A stretch of DNA of 58,060 bases from the NCBI RefSeq assembly GCF_000612585.1, contig NZ_JFCA01000044.1:1-58060 (forward strand), written 5' to 3'. This document shows positions 49,788 through 58,060 of the stretch, in pieces. The stretch is from Pseudomonas sp. CHM02. Lineage in GTDB: Bacteria > Pseudomonadota > Gammaproteobacteria > Pseudomonadales > Pseudomonadaceae. The notes under the pieces are model-generated. The model was given only the letters and a program-made list of their open reading frames with translations. It ran no database searches and had not been told where the DNA came from. The first letter of the stretch is position 1. Every line of letters begins with the position of its first letter. The translations under genes and the position numbers were made by a program.

Positions 49788-50702
49788 CTAACTTAAGTCG
49801 CGCGACCAGGCGGTGCGAATAGTTGTCGAGATGTGCTCAACGAACACCCTCGTCTTGGCCGGCACTAGGCGTCCTGGAGGCATGACCGCATGGATACCCC
49901 CGTTCGCTACACCCTGCCAACCTTGAAGTATCCTCACCAGGCTTCCGGATTTCACAGCAGGCCCTGCCAGCCAGTCAGGTGTCAGGACAATACCCAGTCC
50001 CTCTATTGCAGCTGCCAGGAGGGCTTCTGAGTTATCTGCCGTCATCGGGCCGGATGGTTTGATAGCTCGCTGGGAGTCCTTGCTCACCAAAATCCACTCT
50101 GGCCAGCTCGCATGGCTGGTAAAGCCTAGACAGGCATGACTGGACAGATCCTCGGGGTGCGAAGGGACACCATGTGCCCGCAGATATCCAGGCGACGCGA
50201 AAAGCGCCGTTTCAGATGGGGCGATCCACGTGGCCGTGTTAGTACTGTCCTTTAAAGCGCCCAGCCTGATTACGACGTCGAACCCTTCTGCAACCAGATC
50301 GACAAACCTGTCACTGAAGGCAGCATCTACTCGTATCTGCGGATGCTTGGCCAGAAATCCTGGCAGAGCGGGGGCAACCCACTGCCGACCGAAGGTGACG
50401 GGCACAGAGATTCTCAGCAGGCCTTGGGGTTTGGAAGCAAGATCGCTGGCTTCTTCTCCTGCGCTGCTTAGGTCTTCCAGGATTCTGCGCACACGCTGGT
50501 AGTACTGATTACCCACTTCAGTTAAAGCAACCTTGCTGGTGGTGCGTGAGAGCAGGCGAACACCCAATTTTTTCTCGAGTCGACTGATCCGACGCGAGAT
50601 GATGGTGGCATCACGGCCGACCACGTTTGAGGCCTCTATGAAACTGCTGTGTTCCACTACGGCGATAAAGGTTGTGAGTTCCTCAAGGCTAAGCGCGCTC
50701 AA
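49788..50702 (-). CDS. LysR-family transcriptional regulator
   Basis: A 304-residue LysR protein: helix-turn-helix at about residues 18-37 (FIEASNVVGRDATIISRRISRLE), LLSRTTSKVALTEVG, and an effector domain of the CrgA-like group (SVPVTFGRQWVAPALPGFLAKHPQIRVD, FDVVIRLGALKDS). It lies between the metallo-hydrolase (downstream, same strand) and a divergent SDR at 50808, and could control both. The 105-base gap to the SDR has imperfect repeats of ATCATTC. Confidence 0.92.
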   Translation of the reverse strand: MSALSLEELTTFIAVVEHSSFIEASNVVGRDATIISRRISRLEKKLGVRLLSRTTSKVALTEVGNQYYQRVRRILEDLSSAGEEASDLASKPQGLLRISVPVTFGRQWVAPALPGFLAKHPQIRVDAAFSDRFVDLVAEGFDVVIRLGALKDSTNTATWIAPSETALFASPGYLRAHGVPSHPEDLSSHACLGFTSHASWPEWILVSKDSQRAIKPSGPMTADNSEALLAAAIEGLGIVLTPDWLAGPAVKSGSLVRILQGWQGVANGGIHAVMPPGRLVPAKTRVFVEHISTTIRTAWSRDLS

Positions 50703-50807
50703 AGACTACTGCAAATTCCGCATCATTCAAATGCACCGACTGCTGATTATCATTCGATTATGCATCTTTAGACTGGATCAAGTCCTTTCCTACAGCAGGC
50801 GCTTCAC

Positions 50808-51464
50808 ATGAAAACATTCCTCAGTATTGGTACCGGGCCAGGCATTGGCTTTGAGACTGCATTGCGCTTTGCACGAGAAGGCTACCGGGTCATCTTGAGC
50901 GCTCGAGATCAGCAGAGAACCCAAGCCCTGGTCGAAAGACTGAGCATCGATGGGTATGACGCGCATGCGCGCTTTGTAGATGCGTCCGACGCGAGTTCCA
51001 TCGGTCAACTGATTGCAGCCGCCGAAACGCAATTTGGCACCCTCGACGTGGTGCACTACAACGCCGCCAATCTCAGGCAGTCCACGATAGACGACCAGCC
51101 GAGCACCAGCTTCAACGCCGACCTGGCGGTTAACATTGGAGGTGCACTGGCGGCCACTCAGTCAGCACTGACGGTGATGGGCAAAACCGGAGCGGGCACG
51201 ATCTTGCACACCGGGGGTGGCTTCGCCCTGTACCCAAGTCCAGACTATTTGTCACTCAGCATCGGCAAGGCAGGCATCCGCGCCCTAGTGTTGGGATTGT
51301 TCGAAGCACTCAAAGTCCGTGGCATCCACATCGGTACTGTCACGGTCGCAGCGAACATTGCACCTGAGTCACCAGAAGCCTCTGCGATCGCACAGCGCTT
51401 CTGGGAGATTCATCAGCAGCCCTTCAACGAGTGGAATCCGGAGATCACGTTCACGGCCGAATGA
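50808..51464 (+). CDS. Atypical SDR-family protein
   Basis: A 218-residue SDR with a modified cofactor loop (LSIGTGPGIGFETALRFAREG) and YNAANLR in place of NNAG. The usual Y-x-x-x-K is replaced by a stretch reading PSPDYLSLSIGKAG, as in a known divergent SDR subgroup. Its function is unknown, and the short length lacks the usual C-terminal substrate cap. Transcribed divergently from the LysR gene at 49788, which probably regulates it. Confidence 0.85.
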   Translation: MKTFLSIGTGPGIGFETALRFAREGYRVILSARDQQRTQALVERLSIDGYDAHARFVDASDASSIGQLIAAAETQFGTLDVVHYNAANLRQSTIDDQPSTSFNADLAVNIGGALAATQSALTVMGKTGAGTILHTGGGFALYPSPDYLSLSIGKAGIRALVLGLFEALKVRGIHIGTVTVAANIAPESPEASAIAQRFWEIHQQPFNEWNPEITFTAE

Positions 51465-51756
51465 GGCAACATGTCATAGACGTCTGGCCACTCAGGCCGG
51501 AAGAGAGTGATCCTGATGTCCTTACTCGTCCTAGAGTGAGGCCATAGCGCGCTCGCACCCGAGCTGGAAGTAGAATGCGGCAAATGTTGACCGATGAAGC
51601 TTTGCAAACTCATAACGCTGTACGCCGGCATCCCATCGGATGCTGGCGACCATGATCAGAATCCGGCGAAGTAAGACAGGCAGTTCGCTTGTAATGCGCA
51701 AGGATGAGGTGGCACACGGCTACCCGGATTGCCAGCACGTTCACTAGGAGTGATTT

Positions 51757-52446
51757 ATGCACCAGTCGACAATGAGCGTGGTCGAGGCCCTGAAATCTCG
51801 TCGCTCCGTGAGGGCGTTTCTTCCAGATCAGGTCAATCAGGAAGTATTGAAGACCATCCTGAGCCAAGCGGCGCGTGCTCCCTCCGGGAGCAACATTCAG
51901 CCGTGGAAAGCGCACATCCTTACCGGTGAAACTAAGGCTGCTTTGTCTCAACGCATCAAGGATGTGCAGAGCGACCCAGACCAGGATGCCCTCCACACGG
52001 AGGAGTTTGCCTATTACCCCAAGCACTGGAAGTCACCCTACATCGAGCGTCGCCGCGCATTGGGATGGGGGCTGTACTCGCTGCTGGGGATCACCCGCGA
52101 TGACAAGCAAGCCATGAAGGCCCAGCACGCCCGTAATTTCGATTTCTTCGACGCTCCCGTCGGACTCATTTTTACTACGGATCGCAGCATGGAGCAGGGC
52201 ACTTGGCTCGATTTTGGGATGTTCGTTCAGAGCGTGATGCTGCTGGCTCGAACGTTTGAACTGGATACCTGCCCCCAAGCCGCATTCAACCGTTACCACA
52301 GGCTAGTGGCTGAACAATTGAGCCTGCCAGATGATGAAATCATGGTGTGCGCCATGAGCCTGGGCTATGCAGACCACAGTAAGATCGAAAATACGCTCGC
52401 GAGTGAGCGCATTCCTGCCGAAAGCTTCGTGAGGTTTCACGGCTGA
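51757..52446 (+). CDS. Nitroreductase-family FMN oxidoreductase
   Basis: A 229-residue FMN-dependent nitroreductase-family protein, with the N-terminal signature ALKSRRSVRAFLPDQV and AARAPSGSNIQPWKAHILTG, and the second FMN region FDFFDAPVGLIFTTDRSMEQGTWLDFGMFVQSVMLLA. Members reduce nitroaromatics, quinones or enones with NAD(P)H. GAGTG precedes the ATG. It is followed 36 bases later by a VOC protein in the same direction, probably one unit. Confidence 0.92.
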   Translation: MHQSTMSVVEALKSRRSVRAFLPDQVNQEVLKTILSQAARAPSGSNIQPWKAHILTGETKAALSQRIKDVQSDPDQDALHTEEFAYYPKHWKSPYIERRRALGWGLYSLLGITRDDKQAMKAQHARNFDFFDAPVGLIFTTDRSMEQGTWLDFGMFVQSVMLLARTFELDTCPQAAFNRYHRLVAEQLSLPDDEIMVCAMSLGYADHSKIENTLASERIPAESFVRFHG

Positions 52447-52482
52447 GGCGATGTACAATCCCAGCGCTCGGGAGACACGTCA

Positions 52483-52866
52483 ATGATCGATCACCTGGAT
52501 CACATCGTACTCACCACCGTGGACGTTGAGGCGTGCAAGCGCTTTTACATCGACGTGATGGGCATGCAGCTCGAGACATTTGGAGAAGGGCGGCTAGCGT
52601 TTCGTTTCGGCATACAGAAAATCAACATTCATCTGAAAGGCAATGAATTTGAGCCTAAAGCGCACTTGCCGGTGCCAGGATCGTTAGACCTGTGCTTCAT
52701 CGCCAGTTGCACGTTGGATGAGGTCATGAAGCGCCTGACCACATTCCAATGGCCGATCATTGAAGGCCCTGTCCAGCGTACCGGTGCGACCGGGCCGATT
52801 CGCTCAGTGTACGTGCGAGACCCTGATCTCAACCTGATCGAGATCTCCCAACTTGTAGTCGACTGA
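52483..52866 (+). CDS. VOC-family (glyoxalase/dioxygenase fold) protein
   Basis: A 127-residue vicinal-oxygen-chelate protein: paired beta-alpha-beta-beta-beta modules with HLDHIVLTTVDVEACKRFYIDVMGM at the start and SVYVRDPDLNLIEIS at the end, including the usual first His and last Glu metal ligands. Members are lyases, isomerases or dioxygenases, or fosfomycin-type resistance proteins; this one cannot be assigned further. Probably co-transcribed with the nitroreductase. Confidence 0.88.
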   Translation: MIDHLDHIVLTTVDVEACKRFYIDVMGMQLETFGEGRLAFRFGIQKINIHLKGNEFEPKAHLPVPGSLDLCFIASCTLDEVMKRLTTFQWPIIEGPVQRTGATGPIRSVYVRDPDLNLIEISQLVVD

Positions 52867-53816
52867 TCGCTGGTGTGACTCTTCTGGAGGAGGGCACCGC
52901 CCTAAAGTCCGGGGCAGTCTGCCTTGAAGAACGCACCTGCGCCTCTGGCAAGGGCGGCAGTTTCAACACCTGCGCTGGAGTGACTGCTGCTTTGACGCGC
53001 GAGGGCCGCAGACCCTGGTCGATTCAGCAGCCAGCTGTTTACCCATTTTCACGGTTTGCAGAGCACTGGTGGGGACGCCATGTTGGCACCTGAACCGCAT
53101 CGATATGGGCGCCCTGTATGTCCGCCGATTCTTCCGCTTGTTAGGCCGGTTGGTAACGCTCCTGGCCATCGAGTAATCCGGGCGCCGCTCGGGTAACTAG
53201 CTGATTCTCTCCCCACTCATCGCCGCAAAAGGGGGGGCATCGAGACCGTCATTTACCAGTGATATCCGCTCTTACTGCTGGTAGAAAAAGGTGATTTCAC
53301 TGTATTTCATATTTCTTTTAGAGACCCCCCTTGAAATTTTTTAACGGCGACGGAGTTTTGTATTTGAGAGCAAAAGAAAAAGCATAGATCTTCGTCACGC
53401 CGCTTTATGCGCCCCTGATCGCCACCTTTGAGGTGATCGGACTTGAGTCGATTTGGGTTTTTCAGCGCTGTTCAGGGTCTGGTTTCTTCTTCGGTTTTGG
53501 CTTCTGGCTGATGCAGCCGTGCTGACGGTGCATGGTTCTACAGGCTTTAGGGGCATCGGTTATTCGGCGGCTGTGCCGCCGCCTTCTCTTTGACTACAAA
53601 CACAGAAAAACCACTTCCCAAAAAAATCGTGGATTTGACTTGAGCACCGCATACCGCGGCCGATCCACCCGCGCCCATTGCGGCTAAAAGGTCATGGCTC
53701 AAGGTAATGCGTGGCGATTTTCAAACTCATCAGGATTGGGGCCAAAGGGCGACATGCTCGACGCTGATGACGGTTTGAGCGAATATTGAGGGCTGGCTGG
53801 AAACAGCGCCCCTGAA
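52867..53816. other. Long stretch without genes
   Basis: About 950 bases with only short, unconvincing frames. A seven-G run, an imperfect hairpin TTACCAG ... CTGGTAGA (about 53252-53286) and a GATCGCCACCTTTGAGGTGATC dyad (about 53418-53440) are visible. It may be degraded mobile DNA next to the IS66 element. Confidence 0.5.
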
Positions 53817-54176
53817 ATGAGATCGATGCTGGAAACCGAACTTGAGGTGCTGATTTGGTCGCTAGCGGCCCAAGCGTATGGGCCGAGCCTCGAACCAATT
53901 GTGTCCCAGGCACTGATGCAATACCGGAGGCGCCCGGGGCTCGACGATCCTACGCGAATTTATCAGTCCAGCATGGAGTCATCAGCCTTTCAGGCGTTAG
54001 CTCGCGCGTTCATAGCCAATGATCACTCCGGCCTTTGCCTGGAGAATGGCTACATCGAAATGCGGTCAGGGCTTCGCTGGCATCTCAGCCGGCGTTTGCA
54101 GCAAATTCTCATCGAAGACGAGCATGCAACAGATGCGATGCGTGACAACTACTTCTCGGCCGACCTGGGGCTGTAG
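53817..54176 (+). CDS. Hypothetical protein, 119 residues
   Basis: A soluble, helical 119-residue frame (LEVLIWSLAAQAYGPSLEPIVSQALMQYRRRPG ... RRLQQILIEDEHATDAMRDNYFSADLGL). No domain is recognised and no good ribosome-binding site precedes the ATG. The protein-like composition supports a gene, but it may be a remnant of mobile DNA. Confidence 0.5.
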   Translation: MRSMLETELEVLIWSLAAQAYGPSLEPIVSQALMQYRRRPGLDDPTRIYQSSMESSAFQALARAFIANDHSGLCLENGYIEMRSGLRWHLSRRLQQILIEDEHATDAMRDNYFSADLGL

Positions 54177-54268
54177 GGGGGGCATCTGTCGAGCTCCGTG
54201 CGCCCTATGGCCGCTATCGTGGCCTTCGAGTCATATCCGCTCCCTGCCATTGGTGCTGCAAACCTAGC

Positions 54269-55030
54269 TTAGAGGTGCAACAGGCTAAGTACGGCCTGCG
54301 CAAAATCAGCTGGCGCCTCTTGGGGTACGTTGTGTCCAACGCCATCGAGGATTAATCGCCGCGCAGAGCCGGTGAATTTGATCAACGCTTGTTGTTCACT
54401 CTGAGCCGGTGTGACGCCGTCGTTTGAGCCTGCCAATATGACCGTAGGTACGGAGATGTCGGGTTGAAGCGCTAGCTGGTTCTGGATGTGCGCGTACTGA
54501 GGGTCGCCCGCGACTAAGCCGAACCGATGGCGATATGAATGGGTGACCACGTCCACGAAGTCAGAGTTTTGGAAGGACTGTGAGGACGCTGCGAACGTTT
54601 GATCCGAGAAGTGCCAGGTAGGCGACCACTGCTTCCATAAAAGCTGACAGAACGCGTCACGGTTCGCCTCAAGCCCGGCATAGCCGCGGGCGCCGTGCAA
54701 GTAATACTGATACCACAAGCGGTTCTCAATCTCGGGCGCGACGGGGATACTCGCATTAGCGATGTCCTGAATGTTGTAGCCCGACTCACGGCTGACCAAA
54801 CCCGATACGCGCTCCGGCCAAAGCGCTCCAACCACGCAGGCTGCCCGGCCACCCCAGTCGTAACCAGCGACCACGGCCTTCTCAATCTTCAGGGCATCCA
54901 GGAGTTCCAGAAGATCAGCGCCCAAAGCCGCTTGCTCACCAGAGCGAGGGGTAATGGAAGCAATAAAGCGAGTGCCACCGTATCCTCGTAACCGTCCGGC
55001 CAAGTCATCTACCCAGCCCCGCCAAGCCAA
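54269..55030 (-). pseudogene. Alpha/beta hydrolase truncated at its N-terminus next to IS66
   Basis: The frame has the nucleophile elbow AGYDWGGRAA (Asp in place of Ser, as in haloalkane dehalogenase/epoxide hydrolase-like enzymes), a cap domain and the C-terminal His (DGVGHNVPQE). The expected N-terminal strands and oxyanion HG motif are missing: homology begins at WVDDLAGRLRGYGG with only a TTG as possible start. The frame breaks off within a few bases of the IS66-side palindrome, so the insertion or a related event removed the 5' end. Confidence 0.72.
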
Positions 55031-55034
55031 GACA

Positions 55035-55064
55035 TGGTGTGCACTTAAATTTAAGTGGGCACCA
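55035..55064. repeat. 30-base near-perfect palindrome at the left IS boundary
   Basis: TGGTGTGCACTTAAA and TTTAAGTGGGCACCA are inverted copies with two mismatches, centred at 55049/55050; the central 16 bases are a perfect palindrome. The right half appears to be the IS66 left end, so the left half could be an oppositely oriented IS end. Confidence 0.7.
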
Positions 55065-55090
55065 GTTCTAGCCTTTTAAGCGGGTATTTC

Positions 55091-55423
55091 ATGCAGCCAA
55101 CACGCCGTTCCTATTCCAAGTCCTTCAAAGCCCAAGTCATTCAAGAGTGTGCCCAACCCGGCGCTTCGATTGCCAGCGTCGCACTCAGCCATAACCTCAA
55201 CGCAAACCTCGTCCACAAATGGATTCGGCTCCAATCGCAGAAAAGCACAGCGCTGCAACCTGCATTTATTCCGTTACCCGTGCCGGTGGCCGGGGCAAGC
55301 TTGCACTCAGCATCATCGAATATCTGCGTTGAAATACAACACCCGAGTGGCACCGTCAAAGTGAACTGGCCCACTGAAAATGCTGCTGCCTGCGCGACCT
55401 TTCTTCGAGACCTTCTGCGATGA
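55091..55423 (+). CDS. tnpA: IS66 TnpA
   Basis: A 110-residue protein with an N-terminal helix-turn-helix of the transposase OrfA type (RRSYSKSFKAQVIQECAQPGASIASVALSHNLNANLVHKWIR). It is needed with TnpB and TnpC for IS66 transposition. ATG at 55091 fits the family start. Its stop overlaps tnpB by ATGA, as is usual for these elements. Confidence 0.9.
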   Translation: MQPTRRSYSKSFKAQVIQECAQPGASIASVALSHNLNANLVHKWIRLQSQKSTALQPAFIPLPVPVAGASLHSASSNICVEIQHPSGTVKVNWPTENAAACATFLRDLLR

Positions 55424-55755
55424 TTCGCATCGACTCCATCTGGCTCGCCACCGAGCCTATGGACATGCGCGCCGGTACCGAGACGGCATTGGCCAAGGTG
55501 ATCGCTGTGTTCGGTGCGGCGCAGCCGCACTGTGCTTATATGTTCGCCAACCGCCGCGCCAATCGCATTAAAGTGCTGGTGCATGACGGCTTCGGAATAT
55601 GGCTGGCGGCGCGCCGGTTAAACCAAGGCAAGTTCCACTGGCCTGGCATTCGCCATGGTTCTGAGATGGAACTGAATGCCGAGCAACTTCAGGCATTGGT
55701 GCTGGGTCTGCCATGGCAACGCGCAGGTTCTGGTGGCTCGATCACACTGCTTTAA
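55420..55755 (+). CDS. tnpB: IS66 TnpB (Orf2)
   Basis: A 111-residue IS66 Orf2 protein: MIRIDSIWLATEPMDMRAG, FANRRANRIKVLVHDGFGIWLAARRLNQGKFHWP and a C-terminus of normal length. It is accessory to the transposase. Translationally coupled to tnpA. Confidence 0.93.
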   Translation: MIRIDSIWLATEPMDMRAGTETALAKVIAVFGAAQPHCAYMFANRRANRIKVLVHDGFGIWLAARRLNQGKFHWPGIRHGSEMELNAEQLQALVLGLPWQRAGSGGSITLL

Positions 55756-55816
55756 TGGCTGCCATTAGCATATCGGTCTATCGCCGCGAATTGCCTGCTC
55801 TGGCAAAATCGGCCCC

Positions 55817-57406
55817 ATGACTTCGCTACCCAATCTTGATCACTTGACCCCTGAACAACTGCGCGCCTTAGCGGCGCAGTTGATGCAGCGTGTCGAGAGC
55901 CTCGACCACCAGGTCGACACGCTGGGCAAGACGGTCGAAACGATGGGTAAAACCGTTGAGACGATGGGCAATAAGATCAACCGCGACCAAACGTTGATCG
56001 AAAAGCTGACTCATGAGATAGCCCAGCTCAAGCGGTTGAAGTTTGCCAAACGCAGCGAGCAGATGAATCCTGAGCAGGCCAGTTTGCTCGATGACCTGAT
56101 CGATACCGATATCGCGGCAATTGAAGCAGAGCTTCAAAGCTTACAGGCAGTGATTACTCCGACCGAGAAAAAGCAGAAGCCCAAGCGCACGGCATTGCCG
56201 ACGGAGTTTCCACGCACCTTGATTCATCACGAACCGGACAACACTAACTGCGCATGCGGCTGCGCCCTGAAGCGCATCGGCGAGGACGTCAGCGAGAAGC
56301 TGGACTACACGCCTGGTGTGTTCACAGTGGAACGCCATGTGCGCGGCAAATGGGTCTGCGATGACTGCGAAACGCTGATTCAGGCACCGGTTCCGGCACA
56401 GATTATTGATAAGGGCATCCCAACTGCCGGGCTGCTGGCCCATGTCATGATCGCCAAGTTTGCCGACCACCTGCCGCTTTACCGTCAGGAATCAATCTTC
56501 GGTCGAGCGGGTCTGGCGACTCCACGCTCAACCTTGGCTCAATGGGTTGGCATGACCGGCGTGCAGTTACAGCCGCTGGTCGATGCACTGCGCGACGTGG
56601 TACTTGGGCAGCAAGTTATTCATGCCGATGAAACGCCGGTGCAGATGCTCATGCCGGGAACAAAGAAAACCCATCGTTCCTATGTTTGGGCTTACGCCAC
56701 CAGCCAGTTCTCGGAATTGGCAGCGGTGGTTTACGACTTCAGTCCTAGCCGAGCCGGTGAGCATGTTCGCAACTTCCTGCAAGACTGGAGGGGCAAGCTG
56801 GTCTGCGATGATTTTGGCGGTTACAAAGCCAGCTTCGAACTTGGCGTGACCGAAATCGGGTGCATGGCCCATGCGCGGCGCAAGTTCTTCGAGCTGCATG
56901 CGACGAATAAAAGCACGCTCGCCGAGCAAGCCCTGCGCTATATCCAGTTGTTGTACGAAATCGAGAGCGAAGTCCGCGATCTGGAGCCAGATTTACGGCG
57001 CCAAATACGGCAAGAAAAAGCCGTCCCGGTGATGGACATGCTGCATGCCTGGATGATCGCCCAGCGCGCTCTTGTGCCCGAAGGTTCGGCGATCAGTAAA
57101 GCACTCGATTACAGCCTGAAACGCTGGGCAGCGCTTTCGCGCTACCTCGATGATGGGGCCGTACCCATAGACAACAATTGGGCCGAAAACCAAATCAGGC
57201 CATGGGCTCTTGGTCGCAAAAACTGGCTCTTCGCTGGGTCGCTACGCAGTGGCAAACGGGCGGCAGCGATCATGAGCTTGATACAGTCTGCGCGGCTGAA
57301 TGGTCATGACCCGTATGCCTATCTGAAGGACGTTCTCACGCGCCTGCCGACGCAGCGGGCAAATGAAATCGAGGATCTGCTGCCACATAAGTGGGCGCCC
57401 GTTTAG
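55817..57406 (+). CDS. tnpC: IS66 transposase TnpC
   Basis: A 529-residue DDE transposase. The N-terminal coiled coil (residues about 15-75) is followed by a zinc-binding segment (TNCACGCALKRIGEDV ... GKWVCDDCE), the catalytic Asp in VIHADETPVQML, the second Asp in CDDFGGYKASF, and Glu in DNNWAENQIRPWALGRKNW. All motifs and the frame are intact, so the element may be active. Confidence 0.95.
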   Translation: MTSLPNLDHLTPEQLRALAAQLMQRVESLDHQVDTLGKTVETMGKTVETMGNKINRDQTLIEKLTHEIAQLKRLKFAKRSEQMNPEQASLLDDLIDTDIAAIEAELQSLQAVITPTEKKQKPKRTALPTEFPRTLIHHEPDNTNCACGCALKRIGEDVSEKLDYTPGVFTVERHVRGKWVCDDCETLIQAPVPAQIIDKGIPTAGLLAHVMIAKFADHLPLYRQESIFGRAGLATPRSTLAQWVGMTGVQLQPLVDALRDVVLGQQVIHADETPVQMLMPGTKKTHRSYVWAYATSQFSELAAVVYDFSPSRAGEHVRNFLQDWRGKLVCDDFGGYKASFELGVTEIGCMAHARRKFFELHATNKSTLAEQALRYIQLLYEIESEVRDLEPDLRRQIRQEKAVPVMDMLHAWMIAQRALVPEGSAISKALDYSLKRWAALSRYLDDGAVPIDNNWAENQIRPWALGRKNWLFAGSLRSGKRAAAIMSLIQSARLNGHDPYAYLKDVLTRLPTQRANEIEDLLPHKWAPV

Positions 57407-57447
57407 CCGCGAAAGGCTTGTCGGCAACCGTCTACTTCAAGCGGATA

Positions 57448-57975
57448 TCAGTCAGCTTTAAATCTCCAATGCCAAGGCTCATAAGCGTAGCCGGCGGCAT
57501 TATCGATTGGGTAAGACATGTGAAAACCAAATGATCTCGCGTTTTCTGTCAGCCACTCATAGGCTAACGAACTCTCAAATTCTCGCTCAAGTACAGCGCT
57601 TCCGGACGTACCTATATCGACGGCGCACCCGGTATGGTGTTCGCTAAAAAACGGAGGAGCCGAGACCGTCAGGATCTCTTCAATACTTAAACCCGAAGCT
57701 AGTTTTTTTTTGACTATTGCAGCCTGCCGTTCAACAGTTCTGAAGGCCGAAACAATGTAAATATTCACACCATGCTTGTTGGCAGAAGCCTTCAGCTGCC
57801 GCCAGGCCTGAGCAGCAAGAGGCACCAGCAAATGCTGTCTACCGTTTGCATCAACTTCAGCAAGCTCAAGAGCCTTAGCCTCATCGAACTCTTGGAGGTT
57901 GCGACCAATCACGGAACTCAACGATATGCCTAGGTCATCGAGCATTCGCAGTGCAGGGGGCGTGTAGTACATCAT
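57448..57975 (-). CDS. VanY-like D-alanyl-D-alanine carboxypeptidase
   Basis: A 175-residue peptidase of the VanY/LAS family, which trims the terminal D-Ala of peptidoglycan. SAFRTVERQ (Arg79), SEHHTGCAVDIG (His113, Asp120) and YEPWHWRF (Glu166, His169) form the zinc site and catalytic residues. There is no signal peptide, unusual for this function; it could be a cytoplasmic LdcA/VanY relative, or need another export route. It ends ten bases from the IS66 right end, so the insertion has placed it next to the element. Confidence 0.85.
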   Translation of the reverse strand: MMYYTPPALRMLDDLGISLSSVIGRNLQEFDEAKALELAEVDANGRQHLLVPLAAQAWRQLKASANKHGVNIYIVSAFRTVERQAAIVKKKLASGLSIEEILTVSAPPFFSEHHTGCAVDIGTSGSAVLEREFESSLAYEWLTENARSFGFHMSYPIDNAAGYAYEPWHWRFKAD

Positions 57976-58060
57976 ACGAACCGAAGGACAGAGGGTAATC
58001 TAGCCTACCAGAGCCGGTGCATAGATCAGCTCTCTTCACTACTAATAGTTGAACTTCACC

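Larger units (their letters stand above)
55052..57438 (+). mobile_element. IS66-family insertion sequence, apparently complete
   Basis: It carries the three genes of IS66 elements (tnpA, tnpB, tnpC) in order with intact frames. Ends are approximate: the left TAAGTGGGC...AGCCTTT and the inverted right end GAAGTAGACGG...AGCCTTT can be aligned as imperfect inverted repeats. No 8-base direct repeat is evident, so a target-site duplication is not confirmed. It borders the truncated hydrolase on the left. Confidence 0.85.

Noticed and set aside
1..58060. CRISPR arrays, tRNA and rRNA genes
   Set aside because: No regularly spaced direct repeats and no cloverleaf or rRNA-like sequence were noticed by eye; a dedicated scan was not possible.

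Overview
This window reads like a chromosomal accessory region of a gammaproteobacterium, most probably a Pseudomonas. That is an inference from protein families, the many LysR regulators, moderately high G+C with AT-rich promoters, and A-rich Crc/Hfq-type motifs in front of many genes. No rRNA, tRNA or CRISPR array was seen. The content is almost entirely catabolic genes plus their regulators, and several genes are visibly broken.

Layout. 1-10.1 kb: a LysR gene cut by the window edge, a truncated Old Yellow Enzyme, an SDR, a LysR facing a small operon (an exported esterase between two near-identical NTF2-like proteins), a lactonase-like metallo-hydrolase and an SDR pseudogene. 10.4-19.8 kb: one long operon (CoA-transferase, aldehyde dehydrogenase, MaoC hydratase, a 2-methylfumaryl-CoA-isomerase-like CoA-transferase, GntP permease, GMC alcohol oxidoreductase, FAS1-like hydratase, CitE-type lyase). 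It suggests oxidation of a branched unsaturated C5 alcohol to mesaconate or itaconate, and cleavage of citramalyl-CoA to acetyl-CoA and pyruvate. 19.8-31.8 kb: a LysR gene, a ribose-type ABC transporter, SDR, quinone reductase, an SDR/LivF chimeric relic, DUF1330, a TPP enzyme and a GabD-type dehydrogenase.

Three promoters (before the SDR at 2.1 kb, the C5 operon at 10.5 kb and the ABC operon at 20.9 kb) share one operator-like sequence next to the LysR gene at 19.8 kb, so they probably form one regulon. Many start sites in this part carry AAnAAnAA motifs, which points to catabolite repression by Hfq/Crc.

31.8-58 kb is a mosaic: decayed NTF2-like and LysR genes, two paralogous exported/cytosolic metallo-hydrolases, two related LysR genes beside a quinone reductase, a frameshifted epimerase with a ten-G run, a four-gene set (ene-reductase, hydrolase, MIF-like tautomerase, DsbA-like protein without its cysteines), a PIN plus Xre-ImmA/IrrE pair, a nucleoside-gate membrane protein, MntH, a nitroreductase and VOC pair, a complete IS66-type element that abuts a truncated hydrolase, and a VanY-like peptidase.
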